Assembly: GCA_031257945.1 (NCBI GenBank)
Contig: JAIRNU010000084.1
Span: forward strand, 1-8,239
Length of the DNA: 8,239 nt
Source of the DNA: Holosporales bacterium
GTDB taxonomy: Bacteria > Pseudomonadota > Alphaproteobacteria > BNTO01
Reading direction: 5' to 3'
A model generated the notes under the pieces. That model did no database searches. It saw only the letters and a list, made by a program, of their open reading frames with translations, and was not told where the DNA came from. Positions 1 through 5,406 of this stretch are shown here, piece by piece. Position 1 is the first letter of the stretch, and each line of letters opens with the position of its first letter. The position numbers and the translations under genes are program-made.

Positions 1-31
1 TTGCCTACTAGCCATCGAAACTACAGAGAAA

Positions 32-199
32 CAGGAGGCCGCATCACCGCTCCCCGCCAAACCACAGAGTATAGAGGGGTGGGGGGCGGGCGCTTCCCGC
101 TAGACGCAAGAACTCCCCCCATGCTTGTTTCAAGTATTTGTCCCAACCGCTGAATACCGCGCATTCCAAAGGATAGCGGAATGTGTAGGGTGCTGAGGC
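32..199. repeat. Left copy of a ~168-bp inverted dispersed repeat
   Basis: This block matches the reverse complement of 7820-7984 almost end to end, with an estimated 85-90% identity by eye and a few one- or two-base indels. Long identical stretches include the segments around 91-112 and 148-165. A small hairpin (stem GCGGG/CCCGC, loop CGCTT, 86-100) is preserved in both copies. Both copies start near CAGGAGG and end near CTGAGGC. No transposase and no intact shared reading frame is visible, so it looks like a non-autonomous dispersed element or structured intergenic repeat. Similarity stops about 15 bases before the promoter of the following gene. Confidence 0.85.
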
Positions 200-214
200 T
201 GACACGCCCCAAAC

Positions 215-243
215 TTGCAGTCTTTCCCATTTTTTTGTAGCAT
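215..243 (+). promoter_or_regulatory. Predicted sigma70-type promoter of the FabD-like gene
   Basis: A -35 element TTGCAG (215-220), a 17-base spacer and a -10 element TAGCAT (238-243) are visible. The transcription start would fall near 250, downstream of the GTG at 246, which favours the ATG at 288 as the real start. The same -10 hexamer and spacer occur in the tRNA-Ile promoter of this window. Confidence 0.45.
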
Positions 244-287
244 CTGTGCCTGGGCGTCGCATCACCTTGTATTGCCGGTTTTTGCGT

Positions 288-1397
288 ATGCATATTGCCA
301 AAACATCGTTAGCATTTTTTAGCCTTCTGGTTTTTTCTTCCGGCGGGCCATGGCTACAGGCTGATTCGCAACAAGCTCCTGATATACATGATGGCACAAG
401 ACGCCAAGACAAACCGCCCAAAAGAAAAATAGCTTTGTTTTTCCCAGGGCTTTCTGGAACCGTGCTAGAAAGCATGTCTCCTTTGATTTTTGAGGAATAC
501 AATCAAAAGGTACTGCTTATGTATCCAAAGCAAATTGTGGACGTCTATAGTGTGGCAAGTGCTAACGTAAACGTAAATGACGAAAATGACAACGGTTACA
601 GAGATGGCAATCCTGGCCGGAATAAGAACCAGAGTATAGAAACTCGGCAAAATTGCCTTAATCTCCGGTCTATCTCTATTTTCAGAGCGTTAAAGAAGAA
701 TAAAGTGCCATTTGACATTGTATATGCGCAGTCTTGTGGCCTTTTCCCGGCGTTATATGCGACTAAAGCGTTATCTCTTAAGGATGAGGTAGACTTCTCA
801 CAAAAAAGAGCCCGAATAATTCAAAATGTTTGTGATGAGGTTAAAACGCGATTGGGAAGGATTGATCTGCTTATTGTTCATAGCCAAGACGCAGATATTC
901 GCTTCGAAATTAATGCTAGTCGTGGGGTATACCTCGTCGCTAGGCATGCGTATGATACGCGGTGTTATATTTGCTTGGTGAAGCCACTGCGAGAATTCAT
1001 TAAAGTAATTCCGGATTTCCACTTCGTTGTATTGAAAGATCAAGCTCCGTTGTATTGCTCCCTCATGTTTCCGGCGGTTGACGAGATTGATAAAGCATTA
1101 CGTAAGAAAAAACCACGGTCCCCTAAAGCTATATTGATATCTGACGCGAGTGGAAAGGAAATATTAAACAAAGCTGATGTGCAAAATGTTGCGCGGATGC
1201 AAATAATTTCAGCTATTAATACAGTAAAGGCGTGTAAAACGTTAAACAAACATGAAGTGACTGATGTAATAATTATAGGAGGCGACGAAGAAAAGAAGCA
1301 AATCCTAGAGAAAAATTTGTTTGGCGTTAGAATATATATGGTTGCAACTAAAGAAGATATCCAACACTTACTAGCGAAGATGCAGGCAAGCCGCTAA
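288..1397 (+). CDS. Exported FabD-fold (malonyl-CoA:ACP transacylase-like) probable pseudoenzyme
   Basis: The protein has 369 residues from ATG 288. A GTG at 246 would add 14 residues but lies upstream of the predicted transcription start. Residues 1-25 resemble a signal peptide (basic start, hydrophobic run, LQA before D26). The rest follows the order of FabD: FFPG near 51, a nucleophile elbow A-Q-S-C-G with Ser149, an arginine at 174 aligned with the malonate-binding Arg, a ferredoxin-like subdomain around 213-232, then the region that normally carries the catalytic His, and a C-terminal V-I-I-I-G-G strand. Key changes from FabD: GQGSQ is replaced by GLSGT, GHSLGE by AQSCGL, and the catalytic His (SHCALM in E. 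coli) by Tyr256 (LYCSLM). Ser and Arg remain, but His is gone and the protein appears exported, so ordinary acyl transfer in fatty acid synthesis is unlikely. Its role is unknown; an acyl-binding, structural or secreted effector role is only inference. It converges with the downstream gene across a 66-base gap with no clear terminator. Confidence 0.72.
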   Translation: MHIAKTSLAFFSLLVFSSGGPWLQADSQQAPDIHDGTRRQDKPPKRKIALFFPGLSGTVLESMSPLIFEEYNQKVLLMYPKQIVDVYSVASANVNVNDENDNGYRDGNPGRNKNQSIETRQNCLNLRSISIFRALKKNKVPFDIVYAQSCGLFPALYATKALSLKDEVDFSQKRARIIQNVCDEVKTRLGRIDLLIVHSQDADIRFEINASRGVYLVARHAYDTRCYICLVKPLREFIKVIPDFHFVVLKDQAPLYCSLMFPAVDEIDKALRKKKPRSPKAILISDASGKEILNKADVQNVARMQIISAINTVKACKTLNKHEVTDVIIIGGDEEKKQILEKNLFGVRIYMVATKEDIQHLLAKMQASR

Positions 1398-1463
1398 AGT
1401 CGTTTGTTTAGCTTGGCGTCTTATGCTTTTGGAGTGACAGAAGAAACGCAAATGGCAACACAA

Positions 1464-2972
1464 TCACAGCTCCGGCGCCCTCATTCCCCATATTAAATAC
1501 AGTAACGAGTCGTACACTTTCTTGAAAAATCCAGCTTCGCGAATTGACACAGACGCCACTAATGGCACAACTATCGGCATTTTCAATGAGCTGGAGGTAA
1601 TGTGCACCTGGCCGACCCGCTCCCCCTTCTTTATCGGAGCAGAGATTGGAGTATCGTAGTAAACCAGCACCTTGAAGTCCTTTTCGGCAAATCTTGGTAG
1701 AGTGATCACTAACTCCTCCTCAACTGTTATTGGTAAATAGCTTTCGGCCCCGTACCAAACCGGGATCTGCGCTATAACCTCATTCGCCTTATACAAGCGA
1801 CGGTTTGTAAACGTTTTCAGCCCCCAGGAAAGAAGCGCCATGGCGTCCTCTTTTCGGTCTTTCTCAGATTTATACCCATTGACAACCAGGATGAGCCGGC
1901 GCTCCCCGTTTTTGACTGAGGCGACGATGCCGTACCCACCGTCATCCGTTTTTCCAGTTTTTATCCCATCACAGCCGATATTTTCGCTTAACAGGGCGTT
2001 TTTGCTAAACTGGCGGATGTCGTTAAATGTAAATTCCTTCCGGCTGTACCATTCGTAAAATTCCGGGTATGTGGTTATTGCATGGCAAGCAATCGTTGCA
2101 AGGTCTCGCACTGTTGTTTTATGTTGTGCGTCCGGCAAGCCGCTGGCATTTTTAAAATTTGTATTTGTGGCGCCAATGCTTCTTGCGTAAGACGTCATTT
2201 CCACGGCGAAATCTTCTTCTGTGCCGCAAATCCCCTCCGCTAAAGTGACTGCCGCATCATTGCCAGATTGTATAATGAGCCCGAACAATAATTGCTCGAC
2301 AGAAACTCTTTGCCCTAGCTTTAGGAACATTGATGAGCCCTCTTTGCGAAATGCTTTTGGCGATACATTAAACTCGGTGTCAAGGGTTAAGCCCCCGAAC
2401 CGCATGCGACTAAAAACTAAACAGGCAGTTACTATTTTGGTCATCGATGAAGGGGATGTTGGTTCATCCGCCTTTTTAGCAAAGAGGATCTGTCCGCTGT
2501 TGAAGTCCAGTAATATCGCCTGTTTCGCTAGGGTTGTCGGGAAATTTGATAGATTGTATTCAGAGGAAACGGAGCTGACTTTTGTGCCGTCTTCCTCTAT
2601 TTCCGCATTTTCCGCATTACTACTAACATCTGAATCGGGGCTGGAATCAGCGTCCGCTTTCGCTTTTTTGGCATCGGCGACAACGGGCTTTTTTGTACGT
2701 TTTATGGCGGTTTTGTGTGGCTTTGTAATAGCAAAAGACGGATCACTTGCTGTACAAAAAACCGCGATGGTAAGTAACGAAAAAACCAGAGCTCTGCTTG
2801 AATCCCTACTTTTTGTTGTAATTTGGTGACTAGCACGCGGGGTTTGTGCTTTATGCGCGGGGCCTTGGGGAGGCACGATATAACGTGATCCTTTGTGTTG
2901 GTGAGACGTACGACGGCGAGATGTAACTCTATGGAAAAACTTCACAAAAAATCCAAAAATAGCCTCATGCAT
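1464..2972 (-). CDS. dacA: D-alanyl-D-alanine carboxypeptidase (PBP5/6 family, S11)
   Basis: This periplasmic enzyme removes the terminal D-Ala from peptidoglycan pentapeptides, limiting cross-linking. All three penicillin-binding motifs are intact: S176-M-T-K179, S236-G-N238 and K338-T-G340. The C-terminal beta domain (about 390-475) and a final amphipathic segment (about 480-497, GFFKKVYDSLLYLIWG) match the membrane-anchoring tail of PBP5. At 502 residues it is about 100 longer than usual. The extra length is N-terminal: a basic region 1-60, a hydrophobic export segment 61-75 with a likely cleavage after S-F-A81, and a Lys/Asp/Ser-rich linker 82-140. The ATG at 2972 has no good ribosome binding site and coincides with the predicted transcription start, so the gene may be leaderless or start later, for example at GTG 2945 or GTG 2876. 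The gene implies a peptidoglycan wall is kept. Confidence 0.93.
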   Translation of the reverse strand: MHEAIFGFFVKFFHRVTSRRRTSHQHKGSRYIVPPQGPAHKAQTPRASHQITTKSRDSSRALVFSLLTIAVFCTASDPSFAITKPHKTAIKRTKKPVVADAKKAKADADSSPDSDVSSNAENAEIEEDGTKVSSVSSEYNLSNFPTTLAKQAILLDFNSGQILFAKKADEPTSPSSMTKIVTACLVFSRMRFGGLTLDTEFNVSPKAFRKEGSSMFLKLGQRVSVEQLLFGLIIQSGNDAAVTLAEGICGTEEDFAVEMTSYARSIGATNTNFKNASGLPDAQHKTTVRDLATIACHAITTYPEFYEWYSRKEFTFNDIRQFSKNALLSENIGCDGIKTGKTDDGGYGIVASVKNGERRLILVVNGYKSEKDRKEDAMALLSWGLKTFTNRRLYKANEVIAQIPVWYGAESYLPITVEEELVITLPRFAEKDFKVLVYYDTPISAPIKKGERVGQVHITSSSLKMPIVVPLVASVSIREAGFFKKVYDSLLYLIWGMRAPEL

Positions 2973-2978
2973 ATAGTA

Positions 2979-3006
2979 ATTATCTGTTTTTTGTAAAAAT
3001 AGGCAA
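2979..3006 (-). promoter_or_regulatory. Predicted promoter of dacA
   Basis: On the minus strand there is TTGCCT (3006-3001), a 16-base spacer and GATAAT (2984-2979), which is five of six to the consensus -10. The start of transcription would fall at about 2972, on the first annotated ATG of dacA. This is the main reason to question the dacA start. Confidence 0.4.
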
Positions 3007-3106
3007 GGCTTTAATGCACAGCCGACACGAGAGTAGACGGCTAGCGTTTCCGCTGGCCCCTCTACAGAGTCGTACGTACCCTTTAAGACATAAACTAAGA
3101 GGGAAG

Positions 3107-3180
3107 TGGGCCCGGAAGGACTCGAACCTACGACAACCCCGTTATGAGCGGGGGGTTCTAACCAACTGAACTACAGGCCC
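3107..3180 (-). tRNA. tRNA-Ile2 (CAT anticodon, read as AUA after lysidine)
   Basis: A full 74-nt cloverleaf is visible: acceptor GGGCCTG/CGGGCCC, D-stem GTTC/GAAC, anticodon stem CCCCG/CGGGG with loop CTCATAA (anticodon at 3146-3144), TTCGAGT T-loop and discriminator A. CCA is not encoded. The GGGCC- acceptor start and T-arm resemble alphaproteobacterial Ile2 rather than elongator Met (GGC...) or initiator Met, so I call Ile2; it would need TilS to make lysidine at C34. The T-stem GTAGG/CCTTC holds an unpaired U50-U64, while the D-stem substitutions are compensated. The identity as Ile2 rather than Met is inferred from sequence resemblance only. Confidence 0.88.
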
Positions 3181-3199
3181 ACACCTGAGCGGCACAGTA

Positions 3200-3228
3200 A
3201 TGCTATGATATTAGCTGTATTAGGTCAA
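3200..3228 (-). promoter_or_regulatory. Predicted promoter of tRNA-Ile2
   Basis: On the minus strand there is TTGACC (3228-3223), exactly 17 bases, then TAGCAT (3205-3200). A start near 3193 would give a leader of roughly 12 nt ahead of the tRNA 5' end at 3180. The promoter sits in the 78-base gap behind the tssE stop codon, so the tRNA need not depend on tssE transcription. Confidence 0.55.
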
Positions 3229-3258
3229 GCGGGATTGCAGCAATTTGCGAAACGGCCG

Positions 3259-3669
3259 CTACAAATCAATTTGGAAGAATACCTTTTCGCGCAGAGCCGC
3301 CCAAATAACCTTCCCCTGGATACTTATTATCAAGCGGTCCTTATTGCTAGCTTCGATAGTTACGACTGGCTCGGCCAACCTCGGTTCGAAACGTTCAATA
3401 ATTTGTTCACATTTTCGTTCAAACTGGCGGGAGTTTTCAAAATTCGGTAACCCGATAACGCCCGGAAACCCGTACAAATTCTTTTCTTTTAAAAGGAAGT
3501 CAAGCTCTTCAACGGAGAAAGAGGCTCTCGTTTCAAAAATATCCGTAAGCTCTTTCCTAATAGAATCTAAAAGGGCCTCAAATGTGAGCAAAATTTTCGT
3601 TTGCTCCGAGCTGTCTGTTAACTGGTCAAACAGCGGCGCTACAGCGACAACACTACCACGCTCACGCAT
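3259..3669 (-). CDS. tssE: Type VI secretion baseplate protein TssE (gp25-like)
   Basis: TssE is the gp25/GPW-like wedge protein of the T6SS baseplate, acting with TssF, TssG and TssK at the base of the contractile sheath in the cytoplasm. The 136 residues match the family in length and order: an N-terminal PLFDQLTD (12-19) resembling the usual SLLDRL start, a leucine-rich helix, LL near 59-60 where LLNTRR is usual, VIGLPNF (71-77) in place of the usual YGLPDL region, and the signature IERFEPRL (91-98) followed by alternating beta strands. A purine-rich GGGGGGAGG abuts the ATG, so AAGG a few bases further up may be the working ribosome binding site. A phage-type gp25 is the alternative. No other T6SS gene is in the window: the neighbours are tig (125 bases upstream) and tRNA-Ile. 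The gene is therefore an orphan or part of a scattered T6SS set. Confidence 0.82.
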   Translation of the reverse strand: MRERGSVVAVAPLFDQLTDSSEQTKILLTFEALLDSIRKELTDIFETRASFSVEELDFLLKEKNLYGFPGVIGLPNFENSRQFERKCEQIIERFEPRLAEPVVTIEASNKDRLIISIQGKVIWAALREKVFFQIDL

Positions 3670-3726
3670 CCTCCCCCCTTTACAAAAACCCGTCCGAAAC
3701 AGCCATTCTCCCTAGCAGCCGAATTA

Positions 3727-3756
3727 ATCTTAGCCGATAATGGGTGTAGGAGGCAA
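3727..3756 (-). promoter_or_regulatory. Possible promoter of tssE
   Basis: In the gap between tig and tssE, the minus strand carries TTGCCT (3756-3751), an 18-base spacer and TAAGAT (3732-3727), about 60 bases ahead of the tssE ATG. The -35 hexamer is the same as that proposed for dacA. The match is modest and read-through from tig is equally possible. Confidence 0.25.
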
Positions 3757-3766
3757 ACACTGTATA

Positions 3767-3796
3767 GGCGCGCCGAGGACTGCATTGCGCGTCCTC
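3767..3796. repeat. Palindrome and hairpin at the end of tig
   Basis: The 8-bp palindrome GGCGCGCC (3767-3774) is directly followed by a perfect 6-bp inverted repeat, GAGGAC (3775-3780) and GTCCTC (3791-3796), which overlaps the tig stop codon. No T tract follows on the minus strand, so it is not a standard intrinsic terminator. It could slow decay of the tig message or act as a weak transcription barrier. Confidence 0.35.
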
Positions 3797-5153
3797 AATC
3801 ACCAGCCCTAACATTTAAGTCGTCGAATGCATGCTCAATCAATGTATTTAACTCCTCCGCTGTAACAACTTTCTCTGTAATGGTCGCCTCTTCCAATATT
3901 TTCTTTATTATCAGAATATCTATAACGCTATACCGAACATTTTTAGCAAACTCTTCGTCATGAACGTACCGTTCACGGATGTCGTCGTACTCTACCTGTT
4001 GGGCAATCGCCTCGTTAAAAAGATACTCTATGATATCATCCTTACTAGGTTCAAGCTTGTATTTTGCAGACATAGCATGAAAAACAAACCCGAGCCGCGT
4101 ACGCCGCGTAGCAATCGGCAAAAGCTCGTCAATGATTTCTGCTGATGTTTTCTGAATTGGCTCATTACTCTCCCTTTGGAGCATCTCTAAAAAATCAGGA
4201 TAAAGGCGCCGAATATCATCTTGCACGAGTGTTCCAGGAACATCAAAATCATATGCCTCAGCAAGGGCGTTCATGACCGAAATCCTGTTGTAAAATAATA
4301 CACTATTGGCGCGAATCTTGCGCATAATGGACATGAGGATTTCTTGCGCTTCGTCTAATGACTCTACGTCAAACAAGCTTTTCGCTTCCGCCGCGTCAAA
4401 TGGAACGTGCTGTTCGCAATAAACGTCAGAAACGGTGAGGCGCACCATCACTCGTTTCCCCTCAAGCTTTCTTTTCGTTGGAAATCGCTTCGGGACTGTA
4501 AACGGAATAGTTATTTCGTCCCCAGCCTTTAAGCCAATAATGTGCTCGTATACCGCTTGCTCAATAGAGTCATCCTCAAACTTCCCCTGCATTACTGGAA
4601 GATCCTTCATAGAAACTTTGTGAACAGCTTGCCCTTTGTGCAGCAGCATGCACTCTACGTCAACAAAATCTAATTCTTGAACAGCCCGATCTACTGGTAC
4701 ATTTTTTGTGTACCCGTCAAAAAAGGCTTTTGTTCCACGATCGAAGTCCTCTTGAGACACTTCACAAACAATTTTTTCGATGTGCAGCTCTTTAAGATCT
4801 TTAAGCTCTACTAGTGGAGCAGCTTCGATCACTACTGAGAAAACCAACTCTTGTCCAGGCTCATATTTTTTAATTTCATATCGTGGCTTTGCGACGCTAC
4901 CTTGATACCTGCTATTCATTATGTCTGTCGTAACCGATCGTATTAACTCCTCAATGGCGTCTTTTGTTGCCCGTCCTAAAAAGTTCGTACGAACGAGCTC
5001 CTTGGGGGCATGTCCTTTCCTGAAGCCAGGAACCTTTACATTCCCAGCGTGCCCTGCCAATTGCATATCGATCTTTTCGGCGACAACCTCCGCCGGAACC
5101 GTAACAGAAAACCTCATTGCTACATCAGAAATCTTTTCTTCACTGATTTGCAT
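3795..5153 (-). CDS. tig: Trigger factor (ribosome-associated chaperone)
   Basis: Trigger factor binds the ribosomal exit tunnel through L23 and shields nascent chains. At 452 residues it is slightly longer than E. coli (432). The N-terminal ribosome-binding domain (about 1-130) holds the signature VPGFRKGHAPKE (41-52), with G43-F44-R45-K46. The FKBP-like PPIase domain (about 160-250) is recognisable by F-D/E-D near 192-195, G-L-K-A-G-D-E-I and the FP-x-K pattern, but the usual G-x-x-D-G-x-x-F-x-G segment is replaced by MLLHKGQAVHKVS, so isomerase activity may be weak or lost. The helical C-terminal chaperone arms follow (about 260-450). The ATG at 5153 lies 45 bases from the 3' end of tRNA-Leu, and the two are probably on one transcript, an order often seen in alphaproteobacteria. 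Only a weak ribosome binding site (GGTG) precedes the ATG. Confidence 0.95.
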   Translation of the reverse strand: MQISEEKISDVAMRFSVTVPAEVVAEKIDMQLAGHAGNVKVPGFRKGHAPKELVRTNFLGRATKDAIEELIRSVTTDIMNSRYQGSVAKPRYEIKKYEPGQELVFSVVIEAAPLVELKDLKELHIEKIVCEVSQEDFDRGTKAFFDGYTKNVPVDRAVQELDFVDVECMLLHKGQAVHKVSMKDLPVMQGKFEDDSIEQAVYEHIIGLKAGDEITIPFTVPKRFPTKRKLEGKRVMVRLTVSDVYCEQHVPFDAAEAKSLFDVESLDEAQEILMSIMRKIRANSVLFYNRISVMNALAEAYDFDVPGTLVQDDIRRLYPDFLEMLQRESNEPIQKTSAEIIDELLPIATRRTRLGFVFHAMSAKYKLEPSKDDIIEYLFNEAIAQQVEYDDIRERYVHDEEFAKNVRYSVIDILIIKKILEEATITEKVVTAEELNTLIEHAFDDLNVRAGD

Positions 5154-5165
5154 TTCAATACACCA

Positions 5166-5191
5166 TATCCTTCAAAACTATCCTTCAAAAC
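5166..5191. repeat. 13-bp perfect tandem duplication between tRNA-Leu and tig
   Basis: TATCCTTCAAAAC occurs twice head to tail (5166-5178 and 5179-5191), starting 13 bases upstream of the tig ATG and ending 7 bases after the CCA end of tRNA-Leu. It lies in the tRNA trailer and tig leader and looks like a recent slippage duplication; a regulatory role is not shown. Confidence 0.8.
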
Positions 5192-5198
5192 TAAATCT

Positions 5199-5283
5199 TG
5201 GTGCGGGCGACGGGACTCGAACCCATACAGCTTGCGCCACCAGGACCTAAACCTGGCGTGTCTACCAATTCCACCACGTCCGC
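5199..5283 (-). tRNA. tRNA-Leu (TAG anticodon)
   Basis: An 85-nt class II tRNA with encoded CCA (5201-5199) and discriminator A. The anticodon stem CCAGG/CCTGG encloses loop TTTAGGT with anticodon TAG at 5249-5247, reading CUN leucine codons. The variable arm is short (GC-GCAA-GC), the D-arm has the typical AATTGGTAGA, and the T-arm is ATGGG-TTCGAGT-CCCGT. The acceptor pairs GCGGACG with CGCCCGC, leaving an A5-C68 mismatch where relatives usually have A-T or G-C. The tRNA is intact enough to be functional, and the mismatch resembles the stem erosion seen in small-genome bacteria. Confidence 0.95.
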
Positions 5284-5325
5284 AAAAACAAGAAAACCAC
5301 AAAACGCTCCGTGAATGCTAGCAAA

Positions 5326-5331
5326 ATTATA
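5326..5331 (-). promoter_or_regulatory. Predicted -10 box for the tRNA-Leu/tig transcript
   Basis: A perfect TATAAT lies on the minus strand (5331-5326), giving a start near 5319 and a leader of about 36 nt before tRNA-Leu. The -35 region is poor: TCTTTT at 17 bases, or TTAACA at only 13 bases. The call rests on the -10 box and its placement. Confidence 0.4.
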
Positions 5332-5345
5332 CATTATCATCAATT

Positions 5346-5376
5346 GTTAAAAGAAGGCCTGTGATTTTTTGTTAAC
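5346..5376. repeat. Imperfect dyad between the coiled-coil gene and tRNA-Leu
   Basis: GTTAA (5346-5350) and TTAAC (5372-5376) are perfect inverted arms, extended inward with one mismatch by AGAA against TTTT around a loop containing GGCCTGTGA. It overlaps the -35 side of the tRNA-Leu promoter, 30 bases or more behind the stop of the upstream gene. It could be a weak terminator for that gene or an operator; no clean T tract follows it on the minus strand. Confidence 0.3.
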
Positions 5377-5406
5377 GAATAACTCGTACATTCATGGTAG
5401 CATACT

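Noticed and set aside
76..90. G-quadruplex in the left repeat
   Set aside because: The G runs (G4-T-G6-C-G3) give only three separated runs, and the right copy has a different run pattern.
246..287. GTG 246 as start of the FabD-like gene
   Set aside because: It lies before the predicted transcription start and would put 14 extra residues ahead of an otherwise normal signal peptide.
44..502. Long minus-strand reading frame over the left repeat and the start of the FabD-like gene
   Set aside because: It overlaps the FabD-like gene on the opposite strand, has no recognisable domain, and its repeat-derived part is interrupted by a stop in the right repeat copy.
2221..2829. 202-codon plus-strand frame inside dacA
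   Set aside because: It is antisense to a gene with all three catalytic motifs, and its composition is what the opposite strand of that gene would give.
3245..3715. 156-codon plus-strand frame opposite tssE
   Set aside because: It is antisense to tssE, which has a recognisable gp25 signature; the plus-strand product shows no domain.
3767..3796. Intrinsic terminator for tig
   Set aside because: The hairpin is real but no T tract follows it on the minus strand.
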